A stretch of 64,000 nt of DNA from Sorangium cellulosum (GTDB lineage: Bacteria > Myxococcota_A > Polyangia > Polyangiales > Polyangiaceae), in NCBI RefSeq assembly GCF_004135735.1, contig NZ_CP012670.1:620001-684000 (forward strand), given 5' to 3'. A model generated the notes under the pieces. The model ran no database searches. It worked only from the letters and a program-made list of their open reading frames with translations, and was not told where the DNA came from. Both the position numbers and the translations under genes were made by a program. Shown here piece by piece: positions 52,567 to 60,242 of this stretch. Position 1 is the first letter of the stretch. Each line of letters starts with the position of its first letter.

Positions 52567-52637
52567 GGCGCGCCGTCGAGCGGGGCACGGCCGCGCCCGA
52601 GCAGGGGCTCGCGGGCGACCGCGACCACCTCGTCGAT
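52515..52637 (+). repeat. Diverged tandem copy of the aminotransferase 3' end
   Basis: Bases 52515-52563 (encoding AALEQGLAGDREYFVD) recur at 52589-52637 with roughly eight changes and still translate, in their own frame, as AAPEQGLAGDRDHLVD. The offset is 74 bases. The second copy lies after the stop codon and so is not part of the protein. It looks like the scar of a duplication or recombination. Confidence 0.8.
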
Positions 52638-52654
52638 GGCCGCGCTCCAGGCGC

Positions 52655-54550
52655 TCACGCGCGCGCTCCTCCCGCCGCGCCGGAGAGGTCGCCGCGCCGG
52701 CGGGCGATCGCCTGCTCGGCGCGCTGCGCGGCGTCCAGCCGGCTCCTGTGCGCGTCGAGCAGATCGCTGCGCGTCAGCATCCCGATCACCTTGCGCGGCG
52801 CCTCCCTGGACACGACCGGGAGCCTGCCGACCCCCTCGGTCACCATGTGATCGGCGGCCTCGCGGAGGGAGCAGTCCTCGAACACGACGGCCGGCGGCCG
52901 CCGGACGAGGTGGCGGAGCCTCAGCTCGCCCGGCTGCGGGCCGAGCACGTCGCGCTGCGTGATCACGCCGATGAGCTCCCCTCGCTCGTCCACGACCGGG
53001 AAGCCCTGGTGGCGGGAGCCCTCCGCCTGGGAGAGCAGGAAGGTCCGGGCCGCGGCGACCGTGTCGTCGGCGGCGAGCGTGACGGCGGGGCGGGAGGCGG
53101 CGTCGCGCACGGCGAGCAGCGCCAGGTGATCGGCCGCGTACTCCGCCAGCACGCGCGCGCCGCGGCGGGCGAGCTTCTCGGTCATGATGGAGTGCCGCAT
53201 GAGCAGGCTCGAGACGAGGAACGCCGCGCTGCAGCCGCCGAGCAGCGGCAGGAGCCCCATCGGCTGCCGGGTCGTCTCGAAGGCGAAGACGACCGAGGCG
53301 AGCAGCGCCCGGGAGGCGCCCGCGAAGATCGCCGCCATCCCGACGAGCGCGGCGACGCGCGCGTCCACGTGGAGCGAGGGCCAGAGCGCGCCGGCGACGA
53401 GGCCGAGCGCCGCGCCGACCCCGCCGCCGACGGTGAAGAGCGGCGCGAGCGTCCCGCCGGAGGTGCCGCTGCCGAGCGCGATCGACCAGGAGATGAACTT
53501 CATCAGCGAGAGGGACAGGAGCGCGCCGAGCGCCAGGCGGCCGCTCAGCATGTCGTCGATGTTGTCGTACCCGACGCCCAGGGTCCGCGGCGCGAAGTAG
53601 CCCACGACGCCGATCGCGACGGCGCCGATCGCCGGCCACCACATCCAGTGGAGCGGGATCCGCTCGAACGCCTCCTCGATCGCGTAGATCGCGCGCGTCG
53701 CGCCCATGGCGGCGACGCCGAGCGCGGCGCCGAGCGCGATGTAGAAGGCGAGCGCGGGGCCGGTCGAGGGCGCCACGGCCGGCATCTCGAACGCCGGCGC
53801 GGTCTGGCCCGCCATGAAGCGCGCGGCGGCCGCCGCGGCCGCCGCGAGGGCGACGGGGATCACCGAGCGCGGCCGGTACTCGAAGAGCAGCAGCTCGATC
53901 GCGAGCAGCACGGCCGAGACCGGGCTCCCGAAGGTCGCCGACATGCCCGCCGCCGCGCCCGCCGCGAGCAGCGTCTTGCGCTCGTCCGCGGTGATCCGGA
54001 GCACCTGCCCGACCAGCGAGCCGAGCGCGCCGCCGGTCGCGATGATCGGCCCCTCCGCGCCGAACGGCCCCCCGGTGCCGATCGCGACGGCCGACGAGAG
54101 CGGCTTGAGCAGCGTCATCCGCGGGGGGATGCGGCTCTGGTTGTAGAGCACCTGCTCCATGGCCTCGGGGATCCCGTGGCCGCGGATCGCCTGCGAGCCG
54201 TAGCGCGCCATCACGCCGACGACGAGCGCGCCGGCGATGGGGATGAGGAGCACGAGCCAGCCCGCGTGGCTCTCGGCGGGCGACGCGGGCGCGGCCGAGA
54301 GCCGCCCGAAGAACGCGAGGTTCGTGATGACGGCGATGAGCGCGGTGAGCAGCTCCGCGGCGAGGAACGCCGCGCCGGCGATCGCGACCGCGAGGCCGCT
54401 CAGGAGGACCACCCGCCGATCGACGGCGGCGCCGGGGGTGGGGACGCGGAGATCCTCGAGCGCCGGGCCCATCGACGGGGCGACGGGGATGCCCTCCGCG
54501 GCCGCGGGGGGCGCGGGGGGCGCACCTTTCATGTCGTCCATACCTTTCAT
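52655..54550 (-). CDS. ClC-type chloride channel/antiporter with CBS domains
   Basis: 631 residues from ATG 54550, one base after the MarR stop. ClC landmarks: GHGIPEAMEQVL, GGPFGAEGP with the gating Glu, and GTSGGTLAPLF; about ten or more membrane helices in residues 40-460. The C-terminal 170 residues are a CBS pair (VTLAADDTVAAARTFLL, VVDERGELIGVITQRDVLG, LREAADHMVTEGVGRLPVV), which senses nucleotides or adenosyl ligands. It probably exchanges Cl- for H+ or is a channel. The upstream MarR gene is likely its regulator. Confidence 0.95.
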   Translation of the reverse strand: MKGMDDMKGAPPAPPAAAEGIPVAPSMGPALEDLRVPTPGAAVDRRVVLLSGLAVAIAGAAFLAAELLTALIAVITNLAFFGRLSAAPASPAESHAGWLVLLIPIAGALVVGVMARYGSQAIRGHGIPEAMEQVLYNQSRIPPRMTLLKPLSSAVAIGTGGPFGAEGPIIATGGALGSLVGQVLRITADERKTLLAAGAAAGMSATFGSPVSAVLLAIELLLFEYRPRSVIPVALAAAAAAAARFMAGQTAPAFEMPAVAPSTGPALAFYIALGAALGVAAMGATRAIYAIEEAFERIPLHWMWWPAIGAVAIGVVGYFAPRTLGVGYDNIDDMLSGRLALGALLSLSLMKFISWSIALGSGTSGGTLAPLFTVGGGVGAALGLVAGALWPSLHVDARVAALVGMAAIFAGASRALLASVVFAFETTRQPMGLLPLLGGCSAAFLVSSLLMRHSIMTEKLARRGARVLAEYAADHLALLAVRDAASRPAVTLAADDTVAAARTFLLSQAEGSRHQGFPVVDERGELIGVITQRDVLGPQPGELRLRHLVRRPPAVVFEDCSLREAADHMVTEGVGRLPVVSREAPRKVIGMLTRSDLLDAHRSRLDAAQRAEQAIARRRGDLSGAAGGARA

Positions 54551-54551
54551 C

Positions 54552-55109
54552 TCAGCGCTCCTGGCGCGCCACGGCGCCGGAGCGGGCGTCTTCGCCCTCG
54601 AAGAACAGGGGCGGGGCCTCGTGGCCGGCGCCGATCGCCCGCGCGAGCGCGGTGAGGCTCCGCGCGAGCCCGCGGCGCTCGGCGGCCGGCAGGCGGTCCA
54701 TCGCGGCGACGAGCTCGGCCTGCACGGTGCGCGGCGCGCGCCGGAGCAGCGCGCGCCCGGCGGGGGTGAGCGCGATCTCCGTCCGGCGCGCATCCTCCGG
54801 CGAGGCGCGCCGGGTGACGAGCCCGCGCTCGGCGAGGCGCGTCACCACGACGGACACCGAGCTCTGGTGCGTGAGCGTGCGCCGCGCGAGATCGGAGATC
54901 GACGAGGCCGCCGCCTGATCGAGCTGCTGCAGCACGAACAGCTGCGCGCTGCTGAGGCCGAGCTGCCGCTCGCACGCGCGCGAGGCGACGCGGAGGCGCT
55001 GCACGATGGCGCGGAGCGCGTCCATGGCCGCCTGCGCGTCCGGGCCGCCGGCGGCGCTCCGTACGACGAGCTTGCGCCGCGCCGCGGGCGAAGATGCATG
55101 GGGTCCCAT
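54552..55109 (-). CDS. MarR family transcriptional regulator
   Basis: 185 residues from ATG 55109. A winged helix is visible in LSSAQLFVLQQLDQA, SISDLARRTLTHQSSVSVVV, TRLAERGLVTRRASPEDARR and TEIALTPAGRALL, the MarR layout. It ends one base before the ClC gene and so is in an operon with it, a strong hint that it controls channel expression. The inducer is unknown. Confidence 0.95.
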   Translation of the reverse strand: MGPHASSPAARRKLVVRSAAGGPDAQAAMDALRAIVQRLRVASRACERQLGLSSAQLFVLQQLDQAAASSISDLARRTLTHQSSVSVVVTRLAERGLVTRRASPEDARRTEIALTPAGRALLRRAPRTVQAELVAAMDRLPAAERRGLARSLTALARAIGAGHEAPPLFFEGEDARSGAVARQER

Positions 55110-55268
55110 ACGTTGGGCCGGAAGTTACGCCGCTCGCCCCCCGCGCGCAAACGCCCGGGAGCTCCCAGCGGCCGCTCCGCGGAGGGCTTCTCCGAGCGCG
55201 ACCTGGCGCGCAGCGCGCCGCGGTCGTGAGCTGCGTCCGGAAGCGTCCGCGACGGGCGGGCGCCTCCG

Positions 55269-56129
55269 TCAGCGCTTGGCTTTGCGGGGCCGGGGACGCC
55301 TGGGGGACTCGGGCTGCAGGCCCTGGAGCCGGGCGAGCTCCGCCTCGAGCGCCTCGCGGGCGCGGCGCTCGGCTTCGAGCGCCTCGGCCAGGCGCTGCCG
55401 CTCGCCCTCGGCGCGCTGCCGCTCCGCCTCGGCGCGCTGCCGCTCGTCCTCGGCGCGCTGCCGCTCGTCCTCGGCGCGCTGCCGCTCCGCCTCGGCCTGC
55501 TCGAGTGCTTCGGCGTCGGTCGGGAGCAGCGTCTCCCCGTTGGCGCCGTAAGCGACCCGCACCCGCATCTCGCCGCCTTCTCCGACCACGCGGAGGTGGC
55601 ATCCGAGCACCCGCGAGCGGATCCGATCCGCGTCCGTGCTCTCGACCCGCAGGAGGCCGCGCTTCGTCCGGCGGAAGATCTGCCATCGCACCCGCGAGCG
55701 GCTCTCCTGATAGTCCGGATCGAAGACGACGAGCTCCTCGACCCCGAGCCGCGCGTACTTGGCGGGCGAGTTGATGTAGTCCTTGTCGATGTCGCGCGAG
55801 ACGATCTCGAACGCGAACGAGGGCACGAGCCCCGTCTCCCAGACCTTCCACGCGCCCACCCGCGTGGAACGATCCACCCCGGGCAGGACGTAAACGTCGG
55901 GGGCGATGCCCTCGATGGGGTTGTACTGCTCCCAGTAGAAGAACTGATCCGCGCCGACGAACACCGGCTTGCGCCGGGATTTGCTCCGGGAGTCGAGCCA
56001 TCGCTCGATGAGGGCGCGGAGCAGCTCGGAGATGAAGCGCTGGAGGGATCCCTCGCCCACGTCGTCCTCGACGGGGTAGACGGTCGGGTCGGCGGCTGCC
56101 AACGCTTTTCGAGCGGCGCCAGACTGCAT
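55269..56129 (-). CDS. Uma2-family PD-(D/E)XK nuclease-like protein with coiled-coil tail
   Basis: 286 residues from ATG 56129. The core (about 20-190) has the Uma2/DUF820 nuclease pattern GIAPDVYVLPG, VPSFAFEIVSRDIDKDYINS and YARLGVEELVVFDP. The C-terminal 80 residues are tandem seven-residue units encoded by 21-base DNA repeats (AEDERQRAEAERQRAEG), a highly charged coiled coil, ending in a basic PRPRKAKR. Such fusions occur in large families in cyanobacteria and myxobacteria. Role uncertain, likely nucleic-acid linked. Confidence 0.88.
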   Translation of the reverse strand: MQSGAARKALAAADPTVYPVEDDVGEGSLQRFISELLRALIERWLDSRSKSRRKPVFVGADQFFYWEQYNPIEGIAPDVYVLPGVDRSTRVGAWKVWETGLVPSFAFEIVSRDIDKDYINSPAKYARLGVEELVVFDPDYQESRSRVRWQIFRRTKRGLLRVESTDADRIRSRVLGCHLRVVGEGGEMRVRVAYGANGETLLPTDAEALEQAEAERQRAEDERQRAEDERQRAEAERQRAEGERQRLAEALEAERRAREALEAELARLQGLQPESPRRPRPRKAKR

Positions 56130-56256
56130 GGCGGGAGGATGATACCATGGCGCGCAGGGCGCCGGCCCTCCCCGGCGGAGGGCCCGGCGGGCCGCGCAGG
56201 CGACGCGCACAGGGCGTCGCCTGCGCGCGCGATCCAGGCTAAGAACCGGCCCTCCC

Positions 56257-57204
56257 ATGACCTTCCAAGACCTCATCCTCGCACTGCAGAAGTTCTGGGC
56301 CGAGCGCGGCTGCCTCATCGTGCAGCCGTACAACTCGGAGGTCGGCGCCGGCACGTTCAACCCGGCGACGTTCCTGCGCGCGCTCGGCCCCGAGCCCTGG
56401 AACGTGGCGTTCGTCGAGCCGTCCCGGCGCCCCGCCGACGGGCGCTACGGCGAAAACCCGAACCGTCTCCAGCAGTTTCACCAGTTCCAGGTCATCCTCA
56501 AGCCGAGCCCGATCGACATCCAGGACCTCTACCTGGAGTCGCTGCGCGCCATCGGCACGAACCCGCTCGAGCACGACGTCCGCTTCCTCGAGGACGACTG
56601 GGAGTCGCCGACCCTCGGCGCGTGGGGGCTCGGCTGGCAGGTCTGGCTCGACGGGCTGGAGATCTCGCAGTTCACCTATTTCCAGCAGGTCGGCGGGTTC
56701 GACTGCCGCCCCGTGTCCGGCGAGCTCACCTACGGGCTCGAGCGGATCGCGATGTACCTGCAGGACAAGGACAGCATCTACGACGTCGTCTACTCGGACC
56801 GCGGCGGGAAGATCGTGCGCTACGGGGACCTCTACCAGCGCGCGGAGTGGGAGTGGTCGACGTACAACTTCGAGGAGGCCGACATCGCCGAGCACTTCGC
56901 GGCGTTCGATCACCTCGAGGCCGAGGCGAAGCGGCTCCTTTCCCGGGGCGCGGACCCGGCGGCCAAGGGGGCGGTGATCGATCCGAGGAAGGCGCTCGTG
57001 CTGCCGGCCTACGACCACGTGGTCAAGGCCGCGCACCGCTTCAACGTCCTCGACGCGCGCGGGGCGATCAGCGTGACCGAGCGGCAGCGCTTCATCGGCC
57101 GGGTCCGCGCGCTCGCGCGGGCCGTCGCCGAGGCGTACCTCGCGCAGCGCGAGGCGCTCGGCTTCCCGCTGCTCGGCGAGCCGCAGGCCAAGGCGGCGGA
57201 GTAG
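56257..57204 (+). CDS. glyQ: Glycyl-tRNA synthetase alpha subunit
   Basis: 315 residues. The class II alpha-subunit signatures are present: [57 protein letters not shown] and [15 protein letters not shown]. With the beta subunit it charges tRNA-Gly. The beta-subunit gene glyS, normally just downstream, is absent here; the next gene is convergent. The C-terminal extension is longer than typical by a few residues. Confidence 0.98.
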   Translation: MTFQDLILALQKFWAERGCLIVQPYNSEVGAGTFNPATFLRALGPEPWNVAFVEPSRRPADGRYGENPNRLQQFHQFQVILKPSPIDIQDLYLESLRAIGTNPLEHDVRFLEDDWESPTLGAWGLGWQVWLDGLEISQFTYFQQVGGFDCRPVSGELTYGLERIAMYLQDKDSIYDVVYSDRGGKIVRYGDLYQRAEWEWSTYNFEEADIAEHFAAFDHLEAEAKRLLSRGADPAAKGAVIDPRKALVLPAYDHVVKAAHRFNVLDARGAISVTERQRFIGRVRALARAVAEAYLAQREALGFPLLGEPQAKAAE

Positions 57205-57242
57205 CCGGGGCGCGGGCCAGGGCGGCGGAGCGGCGCGCCGCC

Positions 57243-57821
57243 TCAGCCGGGCGGCATGTCCGGAAGGAAATCGCGGCGCGTGCAGAGCGCGACGAGCGGC
57301 AGCCCCGCCGCGCGGATCGCGTCCGCGCCGCCCTCCAGGCGGTCGACCAGGGCGATCACGCCGACGACCGAGGCGCCCGCGGCGCGCAGCTTCTCGACCG
57401 CCTTCAGCGTCGAGCCGCCCGTCGTGATCACGTCCTCGAGCATGACGACGGGCATCCCGGGCACGAGCCCGCGATCGCCCTCGACGAGCCGGCGCGAGCC
57501 GTGATCCTTGACCTCCTTGCGCACGTAGAGCGCGGGGAGGGGGCGGCCGCGCAGGTAGCTCGTGAGCGACACCGCGCTCGCGAGGGGACACCCGCCGAGC
57601 TCGACCCCGGCCACGGCGTCGCACCGGGGCAGCGCGTCGAGCGCCTCGAACATCAGCGAGCCGACGAGGGCGTGCCCCTCGGCGGTCAGCACCGTTTGCT
57701 TGCAGTCGATGAAGAAGTCGCTCTCGCGGCCGGACGCGAGCACGACGCGCTTCTGCTCGAACGATCGCTCACGCAGCAGCGCGACGAGCCGCTCCCGCTC
57801 CGACGCGCCGGAGGCGCTCAC
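57243..57821 (-). CDS. pyrE: Orotate phosphoribosyltransferase
   Basis: 192 residues from GTG 57821, overlapping the upstream bactofilin stop (GTGA). The PRPP loop VVMLEDVITTGGSTLKAVE and the N-terminal FIDCKQTVLTAEGHALVGS are the family hallmarks. It converts orotate and PRPP to OMP in pyrimidine synthesis. Its position as the last gene after three bactofilins is unusual and makes pyrE expression depend on that operon unless there is an internal promoter. Confidence 0.97.
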   Translation of the reverse strand: MSASGASERERLVALLRERSFEQKRVVLASGRESDFFIDCKQTVLTAEGHALVGSLMFEALDALPRCDAVAGVELGGCPLASAVSLTSYLRGRPLPALYVRKEVKDHGSRRLVEGDRGLVPGMPVVMLEDVITTGGSTLKAVEKLRAAGASVVGVIALVDRLEGGADAIRAAGLPLVALCTRRDFLPDMPPG

Positions 57822-58534
57822 CGCCCGCCCTTCTTGCGGAGGGACGCCTTCGCCGCCCCCTTCCGGAGCGCGGGGACGACGGGCGGCGGGGGCCCGCCGG
57901 CGCCCTCGGCCGCCTCGGGCTCCTCGGCCTCGCCGCCGGCCGCCGAGGCCGACAGCTCGGCCTCCTCGTCCTCGTGCACGGGCGCGTGCCGCGGCTCGGG
58001 CGCAGGCCTCGCCTCGGCGGGGGCGCTGCGCGCGGCCGGCGCGAGGCGCGCGGGCGGCGCGGGGGCGACGCGGGGCGCAGGCGCAGGCCGCGCCGCCGGG
58101 GCCGGCGCGCGGGCCGGCCGCGCCGGCGCGGTCGCGCGCGGGGGGGCCGCCGGCGCCGCAGCGGCCGGCGCCGCAGCGACGGCCGCTGCGCGCGGGGCGG
58201 GCGCGGCCGCGGCGCGCGGGGCGCCGGTCGTGACATTGCCGCGCACCAGGGCGCCGGGCTGGATGCCGATCTGCGGCGCGCCGAGATCGCCGACGACGCG
58301 CGCGCCGGGCTCGAGGACCACCGCCTCCTCGCCGAAGATGCTCCCGGCGACCGCGCCGCGGACGACCACGCGCCGCCCGCGCACGTCGCTCTGGATGAGC
58401 GCGCCCTCGCCGATGGTCACGTCGCCCGTCATGACGACGCTCCCCTCGACGCGGCCGAGGATCTCGAGATCCCCGTCGCCCTGCACGTTGCCGCGGATGG
58501 CCGTGGTCGGCCCGATCGTGGACTGAGCGACCAT
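57818..58534 (-). CDS. Bactofilin with long Pro/Ala-rich tail
   Basis: 238 residues. The first 100 are a bactofilin beta-helix (IRGNVQGDGDLEILGRVEGS, GDVTIGEGALIQSDVRGRRV), with the regular glycine/valine turns. The rest is an Ala/Pro/Arg linker, an acidic stretch (EDEEAELSASA) and a basic end (LRKGAAKASLRKKGGR). The layout resembles the tailed bactofilin BacP of Myxococcus, whose tail binds the ParB/PadC system; that function here is inference. Three bases downstream of the second bactofilin, and overlapping pyrE. Confidence 0.9.
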   Translation of the reverse strand: MVAQSTIGPTTAIRGNVQGDGDLEILGRVEGSVVMTGDVTIGEGALIQSDVRGRRVVVRGAVAGSIFGEEAVVLEPGARVVGDLGAPQIGIQPGALVRGNVTTGAPRAAAAPAPRAAAVAAAPAAAAPAAPPRATAPARPARAPAPAARPAPAPRVAPAPPARLAPAARSAPAEARPAPEPRHAPVHEDEEAELSASAAGGEAEEPEAAEGAGGPPPPVVPALRKGAAKASLRKKGGR

Positions 58535-58537
58535 CGG

Positions 58538-58900
58538 CTACACGTCCATGTCGACGTTGCCCTTGAACGAGGCCCCGTCCGCGATGGTCAGCCGAGACGC
58601 CTTCACGTCGCCGACGAGGCGCCCGCCCGCGAGGAGGTCCACGCGGTCGGCCGCCGTCACGTTGCCGGTCACGTTGCCGCCCACCTGGAGCGACGCCGCC
58701 CCGATGTCCGCCTCGACCTGCGCCCCCGCGTCGATGGTCAGACCCCCCTCGACGGTGAGCTTGCCGCGCACCGTGCCGGCGATGATCACCTCCTCGTCGG
58801 AGGTGATCTCGCCCTCGATCGTGAGCCCGTTTCCGATGATCGTACCCGCCACGTTCGTGCTCCTCGTCGCGCCGTCTCGGCGCGATTCTTCGTCCGTCAA
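58538..58900 (-). CDS. Bactofilin
   Basis: 120 residues from a TTG start at 58900, six bases after the preceding gene's stop. It is almost all beta-helix: GTIIGNGLTIEGEITSDEEV, LTVEGGLTIDAGAQVEADIG, GNVTGNVTAADRVDLLAGGR, KASRLTIADGASFKGNVDM. Such proteins self-assemble into nucleotide-free filaments on the cytoplasmic side of the membrane or along the cell axis. No tail domain, like BacN or BacO. Confidence 0.92.
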   Translation of the reverse strand: MTDEESRRDGATRSTNVAGTIIGNGLTIEGEITSDEEVIIAGTVRGKLTVEGGLTIDAGAQVEADIGAASLQVGGNVTGNVTAADRVDLLAGGRLVGDVKASRLTIADGASFKGNVDMDV

Positions 58901-58906
58901 CGCGCG

Positions 58907-59332
58907 CTACCGCCCCGCCGGTTCACGACGGGGGCCCTGCGCGCGCGCGCCCGTCCGCTCGGAGAGCTCGACCGGGAGGTCGAACTCCACCTCGATGCGC
59001 CCGGCGAACGTCGCGCCTTCCTCGAGAACCACCTCGCTGCCGCCGATGTCCCCGGCGAACTGCGCGGTCGCCCGGATGGTGACGGGGCCGCGCGAGGTCA
59101 CGTCTCCCGTGAGCTGTCCGGCGACGACGAGCGAGCTCGCCTCGACGTCGCCGGTGACCGACGCGCCGTCCTCGATCTCGAGGTCGCCGGTCAGCTGGAT
59201 GTCCCCTTCGACGCTGCCCTCGACGCGGAGCGAGCCGTCGCCGTGGACCCGCCCGCGGATGCGGGCGCCCCGGCCGATGAGCGAATCGGTAGCCTCCGAC
59301 GTGCTGCGCGTGGTTGTCGAGCCTCGGGCCAT
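58907..59332 (-). CDS. Bactofilin, first gene of the operon
   Basis: 141 residues from ATG 59332. Beta-helix repeats IRGRVHGDGSLRVEGSVEGD, GDLEIEDGASVTGDVEASSL and VTSRGPVTIRATAQFAGDIG; a short N-terminal Thr/Ser-rich tail and a basic C-terminus (RAQGPRREPAGR). First of the three-gene bactofilin cluster, transcribed from a repeat-rich upstream region. A longer frame to 60022 only reads those repeats and is rejected. Confidence 0.9.
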   Translation of the reverse strand: MARGSTTTRSTSEATDSLIGRGARIRGRVHGDGSLRVEGSVEGDIQLTGDLEIEDGASVTGDVEASSLVVAGQLTGDVTSRGPVTIRATAQFAGDIGGSEVVLEEGATFAGRIEVEFDLPVELSERTGARAQGPRREPAGR

Positions 59333-59514
59333 TCTCGTCTCCAGTGCGCGTGGGGGCGGCGTGAGCCGGGGCGCGCACCAGAGGCCCGGCTCGTCCGCTG
59401 GAGCGAAGCGAGCGACATCGCCCGGCCCCGCGGCGGCGCGGACGCTACTCCAACGCGCTCGGCCTCGCAACCCGCGGGCGGGCTGCTCGCTTCGAGGGGG
59501 GCTTCTGTGGGCTC

Positions 59515-59642
59515 GGTGGAGCGAGGCCTCGGTGGAGCGAGGCCTCGGTGGAGCGAGGCCTCGGTGGAGCGAGGCCTCGGTGGAGCGAGGCCTCGGTGGA
59601 GCGAGGCCTCGGTGGAGCGAGGCCTCGGTGGAGCGAGGCCTC
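59515..59642. repeat. Eight perfect 16-base tandem repeats upstream of the bactofilin operon
   Basis: The unit GGTGGAGCGAGGCCTC is repeated eight times without a change from 59515 to 59642. It contains the palindrome GAGGCCTC. The array lies 183 bases upstream of the bactofilin operon start. Identical copies point to recent expansion. Confidence 0.95.
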
Positions 59643-59656
59643 GGCGAATCGCGGAG

Positions 59657-59852
59657 GAGCCCGCGGGGGGAGGGGGTGTCGCGCGTGGGGCCGAGGGGGC
59701 CCCTCCCACGAACTCGCGCCTTGTGGTGGCCATGGCCGCCTGCGCGGTAGCGCCGAGTCCATGAGCGACTCGCCGCGCTGCTGGACGGCGCTCGGATTCG
59801 TGGGGCCCTACCCCTCGGCCCCACGCGCGACACCCCCTCCCCCCGCGGGCTC
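59657..59852. repeat. Perfect 42-base inverted repeat with 112-base interior
   Basis: Arms 59657-59698 and 59811-59852 are exact reverse complements over 42 bases (left arm begins GAGCCCGCGGGGGGAGGGGG). The spacer 59699-59810 has further partial inverted symmetry next to the arms, and no ORF of note. It may be a miniature inverted-repeat element, a hairpin, or the result of inverted duplication; no transposase is nearby. Confidence 0.92.
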
Positions 59853-59859
59853 TTTCCGA

Positions 59860-60059
59860 GCAGCACGCGGCGAAGAAGCTGCCCTGCAGCACGCGGCGAA
59901 GAAGCTGCCCTGCAGCACGCGGCGAAGAGGCTGCCCTGCAGCACGCGGCGAAGAGGCTGCCCTGCAGCACGCGGCGAAGAGGCTGCCCTGCAGCACGCGG
60001 CGAAGAGGCTGCCCTGCAGCACGCGGCGAAGAAGCTGCCCCGCAGCATGCGGCGGAATG
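59860..60059. repeat. 26-base tandem repeats upstream of the flavoprotein gene
   Basis: Seven 26-base units (59860, 59886, 59912, 59938, 59964, 59990, 60016) of the type GCAGCACGCGGCGAAGAAGC followed by TGCCCT, with an A/G difference between copies (GAAGAAGC or GAAGAGGC), then a diverged partial copy to about 60059. Each joint contains CTGCAG. No coding capacity is convincing. The array lies 183 bases before the StyA-like start. Confidence 0.92.
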
Positions 60060-60242
60060 CCGCTTCGAGGCGAGCGCCGGCTCCGCGGCGTGCTTCCTGG
60101 AGGCTTCCTGTGCGCCTGACAGGGGTGATACGATCGCCTTGACTGCGCTGCCTTTGTCCGCGTCCGGAGTGGCGAATCGGCAGGGCGGCTCGGCGCGTCG
60201 TCCGAGACGCGATCGCAGACCCAACGCTACGCGGGGTGTCCT

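Noticed and set aside
59333..60048. Long minus-strand ORFs upstream of the first bactofilin
   Set aside because: They read the 16- and 26-base repeats and the inverted repeat; no domain and no start signal.
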